DNA of 25,666 bases from JBCDAP01 sp038747915 (GTDB taxonomy: Bacteria; Planctomycetota; Phycisphaerae; Phycisphaerales; UBA1924), in the NCBI GenBank assembly GCA_038747915.1, contig JBCDJJ010000050.1:1-25666 (forward strand), written 5' to 3'. Both the position numbers and the translations under genes were made by a program. Numbering within the stretch: position 1 is the first letter of the stretch; every line of letters starts with the position of its first letter. Below, in pieces: positions 1 through 8,259 of this stretch. The notes beneath the pieces are model-generated. The model ran no database searches. It was not told the origin of the DNA and was given only the letters and a program-made list of their open reading frames with translations.

Positions 1-73
1 CGACCTCTCACTCTTCTTCCAGGCCACCTGCCCATGACACCCTGCACCCTCCTCCATCCCCCCCAACGACTCC

Positions 74-83
74 GCTCGCGAGC
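74..83. promoter_or_regulatory. candidate LacI-family operator
   Basis: A perfect 10-base palindrome, GCTCGCGAGC, has a central CG and lies 12 bases before the start of the LacI-type regulator gene. LacI-family operators are commonly short palindromes centred on CG, so this could be an autoregulatory site for the operon that follows. Outside the ten bases the symmetry is weak. In a GC-rich genome such a palindrome can also arise by chance, so this is an inference from position and shape only. Confidence 0.3.
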
Positions 84-95
84 CAGGAGCCTCCC

Positions 96-1163
96 ATGAT
101 GACACCCACCATCCAGGAGATCGCCACCCGCGCCGGCGTCTCTCCCGGAACCGTCTCACGCGTGCTCAACGGCCGCAACAAGGAGAACCGGCCCGCCATC
201 GCCCGCCGCGCCGAGCACATCAGGCAACTCGCACAGGAAATGGGCTACCGACCAAACGCCGCCGCGCGGAGCATGATCTCAGGACGATTCGGAACCATGG
301 CCTTCGTCACCTGCGGCGATCTCGGCTTCGACTGGTTCCCGCCCGCCCTCCTCCACGGCGTACATACCGAGCTCGACGACCGCGGCTACCGACTCGTTAT
401 GAACGAACTCGCCGGCACCGAACTCACGAGCGAGATCGCCTCGCCCTGGCTCTTCCGCGAGCAAGCGGTCGACGCCATCCTCCTCCACCTGGACGCCAAA
501 ATCCCGGGTGCCCTCGAGCGCTTCCATGAGAGCCACCCGAGCCGCGTCGTTCTCCTCAACGCCAACCTCGAGCGCGACTGCGTCTTCCCCGACGAGGTCG
601 CCGGCGGCATGATCGCCGGCCAACACCTCATCGCCGCCGGCCATCGCGCCATCGGCTACTTCTTCCTCGATCAAGCCGGCGAGCCCCACTTCTCCGCCAC
701 CGATCGACGCCGAGGACTCGAGATCTCCATGCTCGAAGCAGGGCTCGCACCCGCCCTCGTCCTCGCCGACGCCGACCGCTACGACCCCATGAAAGGAAAC
801 GGCACCGAACGCGCCGCCGCCTTCCTGAGAGCCCACCCACACTGCACCGCCGTGGTCTGCTACAGCATGGCCGAGTTCACGTCCATGCTGTCCGCAGCAC
901 TCGCCGATGGCCGACACGTCCCGGGCGACCTCACCCTCCTGCTCTTCCACGATCAGCCCGCCCACGCCGTCACCGGCATCGCGACCGACACCATCATCGT
1001 CCCCTTCGCGTCCATGGGCGCCGCCTCCGTCTCCATGGCCATCGACCTGATCGACGGCGGCGCTTCCTCACTCCCCGCGCGCAAGATCGCCTACACCGAA
1101 CTCTTCGACGCCTCGATCGGACGCAGGCTCAGCATCAGCGCCACCGGATCCGGCTCGCGATGA
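96..1163 (+). CDS. LacI-family transcriptional regulator
   Basis: A 355-residue DNA-binding regulator, the usual length for the LacI/GalR family. The N-terminus (about residues 3-60) is a LacI helix-turn-helix: TIQEIATRAGVSPGTVSRVL is followed by a hinge region ending in GYRPNAAARSM. The rest fits the periplasmic-binding-protein-like ligand domain, ending in the usual region after IDLIDGG. The start at 96 is supported by AGGAG at 85-89, six bases upstream; a second ATG follows at once. Its stop overlaps the start of the GH44 gene (ATGA), so the regulator is the first gene of the operon it probably controls. The ligand is unknown; by context it is likely a sugar released by the hydrolase and sulfatases. 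The link between the helix-turn-helix and the hinge (GRNKENRPAIARRAEHIRQL) looks slightly longer than usual. Confidence 0.93.
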   Translation: MMTPTIQEIATRAGVSPGTVSRVLNGRNKENRPAIARRAEHIRQLAQEMGYRPNAAARSMISGRFGTMAFVTCGDLGFDWFPPALLHGVHTELDDRGYRLVMNELAGTELTSEIASPWLFREQAVDAILLHLDAKIPGALERFHESHPSRVVLLNANLERDCVFPDEVAGGMIAGQHLIAAGHRAIGYFFLDQAGEPHFSATDRRRGLEISMLEAGLAPALVLADADRYDPMKGNGTERAAAFLRAHPHCTAVVCYSMAEFTSMLSAALADGRHVPGDLTLLLFHDQPAHAVTGIATDTIIVPFASMGAASVSMAIDLIDGGASSLPARKIAYTELFDASIGRRLSISATGSGSR

Positions 1164-2806
1164 CCGCGCCCGCGACGATCACCCTCGCCCTCCTCGCCGC
1201 GTGCACCGCCGCCACGAGCCCACTCGGGGCCGAGCCCGTCCGATTCACCGTCGACCCCACGCGAGAGATCGGCCCCATCAGCCCCTGGATCTACGGCAGC
1301 AACCACGATGTCGACGCGCACCGCATCGATACCGCGCGCCGGCTCGGCGGCAATCGCCTCAGCACCTTCAACTGGGAAACCGGCGCCTCCAACGCCGGCC
1401 GCGACTACACACACTCGAGCGACCTCTGGCTCGTCGCCGAACAGCCACTCGACTGGTGGGGCATCAACCACACCGAACCCGAGCCCGATGCAACGCCCGG
1501 CGCCGTTCTCACAACCTTCCACGACGAGTCACTCGCACGCGGCTCGATGTCGCTCATCCAGGTGCCCATGCTCGGCCTCGTCGCCGCCGATGCGCACGGC
1601 CCGGTCGCCGAGCACGAAGCCGCTCCCTCGCCGCGCTGGGCGCCAGCCCGAGCCACACCAGCACAAGACAACGTCAACACCAACACCGTCTCGGCACTCG
1701 AGATGATCCAGTGGCTCGTCAACCAGTACGGCCCCGCCGATGCGCACCAAGGCGTCCGCGCCTACGGCCTCGGCAACGAGCCGGGCCTCTGGCACGAGAC
1801 ACACCCCCGCGCCCGCGCCACACCCATCACCTGCCGCGAGCTGCTCGATACCTCCATCGAGTTCGCCAGCGCGATCAAGCGCGCCGATCCTTCCGCCGAG
1901 GTCTACGGGCCCGCCCTCTGGGGGTTCGGCTCCATGAACAATCTCCACGGCGCCGCCGACTGGCCAGCGTTGCACCGAGAACACGCCTACGACTGGTTCG
2001 TCGACGCCTACCTCGACACCATGCGCCTCCATTCGGAGCGCGCCGGGACCCGACTCCTCGACGCCTTCGACATCCACTGGTACCCCCAGCCCACCGCCCC
2101 AGAGGCCCGCGAAACCGCTGCCATGGCCGGCCCTCGCTCGCTCTACGACGAGTCCTACACCGAGCCAACCTGGATCGGCGAGCACTTCCCTCGCTTCCTC
2201 CCGATCCTCCCTCGCCTTCAACAGTCGATCGAACGTTACTTCCCCGGCACCAAGATCGTCATCGGCGAGTACGACTGGGACCTCGGGGGCACCATCGCCG
2301 GCGGACTCGCTCAAGCCGATGCCCTCGGCGCCTTCGGCCGCCACGGCGTGCACGCCGCCTTCTACCACCACTTCACACACAACCGCCCCGACGCCTTCAT
2401 CGGCGCCGCCTTCGAGCTCTACCGAAGCACCGACACCACGACCCCGCACTTCGGAGACATCGCCCTCGAGATCACTCCCCCCATCACCAGCAACGGCAAC
2501 ATTTCCGCCTACAGCTCGAAGTCATCCACACACGACACCCTGCACATCATCGTGGTCGACCGACGCCCCACCGGCACCGACATCGAGATCGAGATCGCAG
2601 CCCACCACGTCGGTACGCCGGACGGTGTTTCCATCGATGCGTGGATCCTTGACGCCGCGGCTCCAGCGGTCCGCCACCTCACCCCGCCGCCCACGCTGAC
2701 CGATCACACCATCACCTTCGAGTCGCCCGGGCGCGCCGCGGTGCATCTGATCATCCACGCACAACCACGCCGGCCCACCGACGAACAGGAGCCCCGGCGT
2801 GAGTAA
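1160..2806 (+). CDS. exported glycoside hydrolase, GH44-like (endo-beta-glucanase/xyloglucanase type)
   Basis: A 548-residue secreted enzyme. It has family GH44 features: GGNRLSTFNWETGASNAG near residues 60-80, GLGNEP with E207 as likely acid/base, FDIHWYPQ near 303-310, and IGEYDWD with E370 as likely nucleophile. The glutamate spacing is close to that of characterised GH44 enzymes, which cut beta-1,4-glucans, often xyloglucan. The C-terminal ~100 residues look like a beta-sandwich. The N-terminus is a short hydrophobic signal; LLAAC at residues 12-16 could be a lipobox, so the protein may be a lipoprotein, although it lacks the usual N-terminal positive charge. The start overlaps the regulator stop by four bases, and the end overlaps the first sulfatase by eight, implying coupled translation. 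The substrate is unknown; sulfatases downstream suggest a sulfated polymer. Family assignment is from remembered motifs. Confidence 0.83.
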   Translation: MTAPATITLALLAACTAATSPLGAEPVRFTVDPTREIGPISPWIYGSNHDVDAHRIDTARRLGGNRLSTFNWETGASNAGRDYTHSSDLWLVAEQPLDWWGINHTEPEPDATPGAVLTTFHDESLARGSMSLIQVPMLGLVAADAHGPVAEHEAAPSPRWAPARATPAQDNVNTNTVSALEMIQWLVNQYGPADAHQGVRAYGLGNEPGLWHETHPRARATPITCRELLDTSIEFASAIKRADPSAEVYGPALWGFGSMNNLHGAADWPALHREHAYDWFVDAYLDTMRLHSERAGTRLLDAFDIHWYPQPTAPEARETAAMAGPRSLYDESYTEPTWIGEHFPRFLPILPRLQQSIERYFPGTKIVIGEYDWDLGGTIAGGLAQADALGAFGRHGVHAAFYHHFTHNRPDAFIGAAFELYRSTDTTTPHFGDIALEITPPITSNGNISAYSSKSSTHDTLHIIVVDRRPTGTDIEIEIAAHHVGTPDGVSIDAWILDAAAPAVRHLTPPPTLTDHTITFESPGRAAVHLIIHAQPRRPTDEQEPRRE

Positions 2807-4259
2807 GAGCCCAAGGCGTGCGCTCATCGCCCTCTCCCTCGCGGTGTCGAGCCTCGCCGCCCCCGGTGCGCAGGCTGTGCAGCCCAACGTGCTGTTCATC
2901 CTGATCGACGACCTCGGCGCCCGCGACCTCTCCTGCTACGGGTCGTCTTTTTATGAGACGCCGCGTATCGATCAACTGGCTGGCGAAGGCGCGCGCTTCA
3001 CCGACGCGTCCGTCGCCCACCCACGGTGCGTCCCGTCGCGCGTGTCGCTCATGCTCGGCCGAGTCCCCGCCGGTGTCGGGTGCCCCGGCGGATCCGCGTG
3101 GAAGGGCCACCTCCCCGCCGAGAGCCGCACCATCGGTCACGCGATGCAAGACGCCGGCTACGAGACCGGCTACATCGGCAAGTGGCACCTCGGCGGCGAG
3201 GGGGCCCTCCCCTCCGATCTCGGCTTCGACATCTCGATCGCCGCCGGCGCCGCCGGCTCCCCCCGCGCCTTCTTCGCCCCCTACGACGGCCCGTTCCCAC
3301 CGAGCGAAGCGTGGCGCGCCCGCAACCCCGACAAAGCCCCCATCGGCCTCGACGATGCCCCAGACGGCGAATACCTCACCGATCGCCTCACCGACGAAGC
3401 GATCGACTTCATCGCCACGCACCACGCCACACACCCCGATTCACCCTTCTTCCTCATCCTCTCCCACTACGCTGTCCACCAACCCATCGACGCCAAGGAC
3501 GAGCCGGTGCGCCACTACCGCCGCAAGCTCCAGGCGATGCCCGAGGACGATGCCCCCGAGTTCCTCCCGCGCGACGGTGTCACCAAAGCCCGTCAAGACG
3601 ATGCCCCCTACGCCGCCATGATCGAGAGCGTCGACGAGAGCGTCGGCCGACTCATGAACACGCTCGACCGACTCGATCTCGATGACGACACCATCGTGTT
3701 CTTCACATCCGACCACGGCGGACTCTCCAACCGCGGCGCCGACCACCGCCGATCGGTCGAAACATCGAACCTGCCGCTCCGTGCCGGCAAAGGCCACCTC
3801 TACGAAGGCGGCCTCCGCGTCCCGCTCATTGTCCGGTGGCCAGGCGTCGTCGAGCCCGGCACCGAATCCTCCTTCGTCACCGTCAACACCGACTTCTTCC
3901 CCACGCTCCTCGACATCGCCGGCGGCGAGCCCACAGCCGAGCCGCACCTCGACGGCACCTCCATCGAACCCGCCCTCCGCGGTGAGTCAAACGTGTCGCG
4001 CCCGCCGATCTTCTGGCACTCCCCGCGCGCCCGCCCCGGACCGACCGGCGACCACAACTCATCCGCGGTGCGCATCGGCGACTGGAAGCTGCTGCACTTT
4101 CACGACGACGATCGCGTCGAGCTCTACCACCTCGGCGTCGACCCCTCCGAGACCACTAACCTCGCCGGCGCCGAGCCCGAGAAGACCGATGAACTCCGCG
4201 CACGCCTCGACGACTGGCGCGAGTCCATCAACGCCCCCGCGTCACGCCCGAACAACTAG
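2799..4259 (+). CDS. exported arylsulfatase-type sulfatase (formylglycine, family S1)
   Basis: A 486-residue sulfatase that hydrolyses sulfate esters, probably from a polysaccharide or its oligosaccharides. A signal peptide covers about residues 1-26 (cleavage near AQA). NVLFILIDDLG supplies metal-binding aspartates (D37, D38). CVPSR at 77-81 is the C-x-P-x-R signature whose cysteine is converted to formylglycine; GYIGKWHLGG (about 125-133) and FFTSDHGG supply other active-site residues. The C-terminus ELYHLGVDPSETTNLA is the usual sulfatase subdomain. Translation starts with GTG inside the end of the GH44 gene in another frame, so the two are probably coupled. A maturase (anSME) is needed for activation and none is in the window. 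The exact S1 subfamily and substrate cannot be told. Confidence 0.93.
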   Translation: MSKSPRRALIALSLAVSSLAAPGAQAVQPNVLFILIDDLGARDLSCYGSSFYETPRIDQLAGEGARFTDASVAHPRCVPSRVSLMLGRVPAGVGCPGGSAWKGHLPAESRTIGHAMQDAGYETGYIGKWHLGGEGALPSDLGFDISIAAGAAGSPRAFFAPYDGPFPPSEAWRARNPDKAPIGLDDAPDGEYLTDRLTDEAIDFIATHHATHPDSPFFLILSHYAVHQPIDAKDEPVRHYRRKLQAMPEDDAPEFLPRDGVTKARQDDAPYAAMIESVDESVGRLMNTLDRLDLDDDTIVFFTSDHGGLSNRGADHRRSVETSNLPLRAGKGHLYEGGLRVPLIVRWPGVVEPGTESSFVTVNTDFFPTLLDIAGGEPTAEPHLDGTSIEPALRGESNVSRPPIFWHSPRARPGPTGDHNSSAVRIGDWKLLHFHDDDRVELYHLGVDPSETTNLAGAEPEKTDELRARLDDWRESINAPASRPNN

Positions 4260-4309
4260 ATGGCCCATCTCGCGACGCCCGCGTCGCCACACCGCCCCGG
4301 AGCATCACC

Positions 4310-5887
4310 ATGACCCATACCACCATGAACCGGACCTCACACATCGCCGCCGCCCTCACTGCAGCACTCGGCACGCTCGCCCCAACAGCCGCCGCCGAGC
4401 CGATGAACATCCTCTTCATCGCCGTCGACGACCTCCGACCCGCCCTCGCCTGCTACGGCGACGAGCACGCGATTACCCCCAACATCGACCGCCTCGCCGC
4501 CCGCGGCACGATCTTCGCCAACGCCCACACGCAGCAGGCCGTCTGCGCCCCATCGCGCATCAGTCTCCTCACCGGTCTTCGGCCCGACACCACCCAGGTC
4601 TGGGACCTCAAAACACGCCTGCGTGATCACCTCCCCGACGCCATCACGCTGCCCCAGCACCTCCGCTCGCTCGGGTACGCCACCGTCGGCATGGGCAAGA
4701 TCTTCGACATCCGCAGCACCGACCAACAGCTCGACGAACCCTCCTGGTCCATCCCCTTCCAAGACGTCTCAAGCCCCTCTGACGACACCTTCCACTACCG
4801 CGACCCGGAGCACGTCGAACTCGTGCTGACCAAGAAACAAGCCGCCAGAGAAGCCGGCGTGCGCGGGTGGCGCGCCGTGCGGGACTTCATCGGCACCCGG
4901 CCCTCCACCGACCAAGCCGATGTGCCCGACAACGCCTACCCCGACGGCGCCATCGCCGACAAGGGCATCGAGTGGATCGAGACGCTCGCGCCCGAGGAAG
5001 AGCCGTTCTTCATCGCGGTCGGATTCAAGAAGCCCCACCTTCCTTTCAACGCGCCATCGCGCTACTGGGACATGTACGACCGCGACCAGTTCGAGCGCCC
5101 CGTCTCCACATCCCTGCCCGATGGCGCTCCGGAGATCGCCTTCCAGGACTCGTGGGAGCTCCGGGGCGGCTACACCGATGTCCCGGAGCGCGGCGTCCCC
5201 GTGCCCGAGGAAGACCGCAAGCGCCTCACGCACGGCTACTACGCATGCGTCTCCTACATCGATACTCAGGTCGGCAGGCTGCTCGATGCACTCGATGCGT
5301 CTGGTGAAGCCGATCAGACCGTGATCGTGCTCTGGGGCGACCACGGCTTCCACCTCGGCGACCACGGCATGTTCTGCAAGCACACCAACTTCGAGATGGC
5401 GACGCGCGTGCCGCTGATCTTCACGGCGCCGCAGGTCGCCGCGAACACCGCGCCCCACCGCGGCCCGGTCGAGTTCGTCGATGTCTTCCCGACGCTCTGC
5501 GATCTCGCCGGCATCCCCGCACCCGAGGGCCTGCACGGTCTGAGCCTGCGCCCCGCGATGATCGACATCGAGCGCGATGTCAAACCCATCGCGGTCAGCC
5601 AGTACCCGCGCAACCACACCAGCGCCAACGCCCTGATGGGCTACTCCGTCCGGGATCGCCGGTTCCGGTACACCGAGTGGCGTCGGAGCGATGGCCTCGG
5701 CCCCGGCACCGGACGTGTCGTCCATCGCGAACTCTACGACTACGAGACCGACCCGCACGAGACACGCAACGTCGCCGACGATCCCACCTACGCCGCCGAA
5801 CGAGCACGACTCGCGAAGCACCTTCGCGAGGCCGACGTCATCGGACCGGATCCACACCACACACCCACGGAATCCATGTCAAGGTGA
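4310..5887 (+). CDS. exported sulfatase, iduronate-2-sulfatase-like
   Basis: A 525-residue formylglycine sulfatase, different from its neighbour. The signal peptide runs to about residue 30 (TAAAEP). NILFIAVDDLRPALACYGD carries the metal aspartates (D40, D41), and VCAPSR holds the C-x-P-x-R motif (C79, R83). The stretch LLTGLRPDTTQVWDLKTRLR and GMGKIFD in place of GKWHLG are typical of the iduronate-2-sulfatase-like subgroup abundant in planctomycetes. WGDHGFHLGDHG gives further metal and substrate residues, and ELYDYETDPHETRNVA is the C-terminal signature. The start at 4310 has GGAG seven bases upstream; an in-frame ATG at 4325 is an alternative. It lies 50 bases after the first sulfatase and is probably in the same operon. 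Two sulfatases of different subgroups suggest at least two kinds of sulfate linkage are removed. Confidence 0.93.
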   Translation: MTHTTMNRTSHIAAALTAALGTLAPTAAAEPMNILFIAVDDLRPALACYGDEHAITPNIDRLAARGTIFANAHTQQAVCAPSRISLLTGLRPDTTQVWDLKTRLRDHLPDAITLPQHLRSLGYATVGMGKIFDIRSTDQQLDEPSWSIPFQDVSSPSDDTFHYRDPEHVELVLTKKQAAREAGVRGWRAVRDFIGTRPSTDQADVPDNAYPDGAIADKGIEWIETLAPEEEPFFIAVGFKKPHLPFNAPSRYWDMYDRDQFERPVSTSLPDGAPEIAFQDSWELRGGYTDVPERGVPVPEEDRKRLTHGYYACVSYIDTQVGRLLDALDASGEADQTVIVLWGDHGFHLGDHGMFCKHTNFEMATRVPLIFTAPQVAANTAPHRGPVEFVDVFPTLCDLAGIPAPEGLHGLSLRPAMIDIERDVKPIAVSQYPRNHTSANALMGYSVRDRRFRYTEWRRSDGLGPGTGRVVHRELYDYETDPHETRNVADDPTYAAERARLAKHLREADVIGPDPHHTPTESMSR

Positions 5888-5915
5888 TCGAACGCCGCGA
5901 GCGTCATCCGATCAC
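5884..5915. terminator. possible bidirectional terminator hairpin between convergent genes
   Basis: GTGATCG (5884-5890) pairs with CGATCAC (5909-5915), and an inner ACGC/GCGT pair lies between. The structure spans the stop codons of the plus-strand sulfatase and the minus-strand gene after it, which end 16 bases apart. There is no T-run on either side, so it would be a weak intrinsic terminator at best; its position between converging genes is the main support. Confidence 0.35.
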
Positions 5916-6194
5916 GGTCATCTCGCTCACTGCGAAATCAGCGAGCGCACCATCCGTTGCTGCCTGAAACGCCGACAGATGCCGGGCTTCCATGTGCGCC
6001 AACCAGAGCTCGCGAGACTCCCAGGTCTCATAGAAAAGAAACTGAGCGGGATCCTCGTTGTCCTGATGCAGGTCGTACTGCAGGCACCCGGCCTCCGCGC
6101 GCGTGGTGGGGATGAGTCTCAACAGCTCGGCTTTCACCAGGTCAACCCGATCGGGGTGGGCATGGATCCGTGCAACGATCGTCAGCTTTGGCAT
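5904..6194 (-). CDS. antibiotic biosynthesis monooxygenase (ABM)-fold protein, putative quinol monooxygenase
   Basis: A 96-residue protein with the whole ABM (dimeric alpha-beta barrel) pattern: LTIVARIHAHPDRVDLVKAE at the start, EAGCLQYDLHQDNEDPAQF in the middle, FYETWESRELWLAHMEARHL, and a final strand FAVSEMTVIG. YgiN-like relatives act on quinols or other small aromatics, but many family members have no known substrate, so a specific reaction is not claimed. The start ATG has AGGA five bases upstream. The palindrome CGTATACG at 6204-6211 lies just before and may be part of its promoter. The gene converges with the sulfatase operon and follows a REPIN-like repeat and the ABC permease on the same strand, with no clear functional link to either. 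Confidence 0.85.
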   Translation of the reverse strand: MPKLTIVARIHAHPDRVDLVKAELLRLIPTTRAEAGCLQYDLHQDNEDPAQFLFYETWESRELWLAHMEARHLSAFQAATDGALADFAVSEMTVIG

Positions 6195-6277
6195 CTCGTT
6201 CCTCGTATACGATGTGTCGTGTGATGACCCATCTTGCTGCGTGATTGTCGAGCGCGGTGCGCCCTCGGGTGCGATCC

Positions 6278-6364
6278 CCGGTGGTGGGAGCGGGACGCTC
6301 CCACGGCCAAAGGCCGGACATCTGCTGGTAAATGTTCGTGGGAGCGGGACGCTCCCACCACCGG
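6278..6364. repeat. REPIN-like inverted palindrome pair, family A copy 1
   Basis: Two near-identical palindromes face each other. Each has arms GTGGGAGCG and CGCTCCCAC around a three-base loop (6284-6304 and 6338-6358). The flank CCGGTG precedes the first and CACCGG follows the second, so 6278-6304 and 6338-6364 are 27-base inverted repeats that differ only in the loop. Similar elements occur at 12642-12728 and 17745-17827. The element lies between the 3' end of the ABC permease gene and the 5' end of the small monooxygenase gene. Confidence 0.85.
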
Positions 6365-6444
6365 ACCAAGAAACACGAAGGCACGGGATGCATTCAACAC
6401 GGACAACCTCCTCATCGCAGTGAACTCTGCGCCGGGCACCTCCA

Positions 6445-8259
6445 TCACCTCGTGCCGGCCAGTTGGCGGGTTGTTCGATCGAAGCTGTTGGTCATCGCCG
6501 AACGCAGCGCGAAGGTGATCGCGAGATAGAGCGAGGTCGAAACCAACGATCCGATCGCGAGTGCGTACCGTGCGTTCGTGAGCGAGTTGAGCTGCTCCAG
6601 TGCTCCATGCATCGCATCGGCGGGGCGGATCATGGCATACAGCAGCGTCGCGGGCGTGGTCGCCGCAGCAGCCGGTCCGATGTACGCCACCTCCCTGGCC
6701 AATTGAAAGCTGCACGCGCCGAGCACACCCGCGACCACCGTGATGATCGCCACCGTCGAGATCACCGAGCCGATCGTTCCCTTGGACCGGAGAGACGCGT
6801 GGAGCCCCATCGTCACACAGAATGCGAGGAAGGCCACGCTCACGAGCGGCAGCAGCAGCGCCAGCTCGGGGAGCATCGCCGGGATGTCGATCTGCAGCGC
6901 GTTCACCACGCTCGCGGTGTAGATGACACCACCCGACCGTCCGAAGCCGCCGAGCGCGACGTAGGCCGACGCGATCGCCACCGTCGCGAGCGGCACACAC
7001 AGCATCGGCAGCAGATACAGAATCACACCGCGGAGCTTGCCGCTCAGGTACTGCTTCGCGGTGATGGGCGTCGTGAGCAACAGGTCGAGCGTGCCGTCCT
7101 CGCGCTCGCGGCTGATCGCGGTCGCCGAGATATTGATCGCGATCAACGCGATGATGGCGAGCTCGGTCATCGCGGTGGCCACCATGGCAAGCTGAAAGCC
7201 CTCGATGTTGAGCTGACCCACGTGGAACACCACGACGAGCGCCACACCGAAGACCCCGCCCGCAGCGATGAAGCTCCACCGCAGGACCGTTTTGGCGAGG
7301 GTCGACTGCCGCGCCGCGGCCTCGCGCCACGCGATCGGATTGCGCCCGACGCGCCGCGCATCGCGGAACCGCTCGCCGGTCGTCCTGCGCCGAGAGATGC
7401 GGACGCGGCTCGGCATCGCGCGAACGTTCAGAGACGACACCACAACGAGGAGCGCCGAGAGCCCCAGGCTGAGCGCCGACCACACGACCACGGGGTGGCC
7501 GAACCAGAGTGCGCGCGCCCAGTGCATCCCGGTGAGTTCGACAGCATCGGGTGTGGGGTAGCTCGCTGGCTGAAGCAGCGCGCGGAGCGCGAGGAACGGG
7601 TTGACCGGCGTGAGCGCTGTCACGCCACCCGAGCCCGACTGCATCGCGAGATCGAGCGCGAACGTCACCCCGAGGTACGAGATCACGGAAACGTAGAACG
7701 TGAAGACCGCGCGCCGACCGGCGAGGCGGTTGACCGCCAGGGCGATCGCGACCGCACCGACGAGCGTCGCGGCCCCAGCGGACACGATGTACGACAGCAG
7801 CACCGATCGGCCCGGCACCCCGCCGAAATACTGCGTGAGCGCGAAGAGCGGGAGCGAGGCGAAGAGCAACGCGAAGACGAAGAACAACCGCCCGAGCAGT
7901 TGGCCGAGCACGATCTGGAACGAGCCCATGGGCGTGGTCAGCATGACATCCCAGGTGCGCGGGTTGGACTCCGCTGCGATCGCGCCGGCCATGAACACCG
8001 GCGTGAGCACGCAGATCAGGCCGAGTTGGAGGTAGGCGACGACCTGGAACGCCTGCGCGCCCGCGCCCGCGATCGTGCGAAAATTCTGCTGACCGCCGAT
8101 GTTGGCGAGCAGGAGCAGCAGCAGCACCACGATCAGGGCGCCAAGGTAGGCGGTCCGAACGATCGCGTGCCGGGTCCGGCGGGACCCGTTCTGCACCAGC
8201 CGCACCGCCACGGGGTTCACGATCAACACACCAGCGAGCCATCGAAGCGGACCGGGCAT
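6445..8259 (-). CDS. ABC-2 type transporter permease, two fused half-permeases
   Basis: A 604-residue integral membrane protein with about a dozen hydrophobic segments. The open frame continues upstream over the RNase Y gene, but the first sensible start is the ATG at 8257-8259 (MPGPLRW). Two halves resemble each other: residues 96-125 include NPRTWDVMLTTPMGSFQIVLGQLLGR and 383-413 include REDGTLDLLLTTPITAKQYLSGKLRG. Both are the cytoplasmic segment of ABC-2 permeases, just before a membrane helix. The charged link around 281-310 (RVRISRRRTTGERFRDARR) separates the halves. Such permeases export or flip substrates with a separate ATPase; none is adjacent, and the ATPase at 15592 is only a possible partner. 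The substrate is unknown. Confidence 0.85.
   Translation of the reverse strand: MPGPLRWLAGVLIVNPVAVRLVQNGSRRTRHAIVRTAYLGALIVVLLLLLLANIGGQQNFRTIAGAGAQAFQVVAYLQLGLICVLTPVFMAGAIAAESNPRTWDVMLTTPMGSFQIVLGQLLGRLFFVFALLFASLPLFALTQYFGGVPGRSVLLSYIVSAGAATLVGAVAIALAVNRLAGRRAVFTFYVSVISYLGVTFALDLAMQSGSGGVTALTPVNPFLALRALLQPASYPTPDAVELTGMHWARALWFGHPVVVWSALSLGLSALLVVVSSLNVRAMPSRVRISRRRTTGERFRDARRVGRNPIAWREAAARQSTLAKTVLRWSFIAAGGVFGVALVVVFHVGQLNIEGFQLAMVATAMTELAIIALIAINISATAISREREDGTLDLLLTTPITAKQYLSGKLRGVILYLLPMLCVPLATVAIASAYVALGGFGRSGGVIYTASVVNALQIDIPAMLPELALLLPLVSVAFLAFCVTMGLHASLRSKGTIGSVISTVAIITVVAGVLGACSFQLAREVAYIGPAAAATTPATLLYAMIRPADAMHGALEQLNSLTNARYALAIGSLVSTSLYLAITFALRSAMTNSFDRTTRQLAGTR

Noticed and set aside
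6182..8242. 686-residue minus-strand frame overlapping the ABC permease
   Set aside because: It is rich in Arg and Ala with no hydrophobic helices and is a frame shadow; the other frame gives a clear membrane protein.
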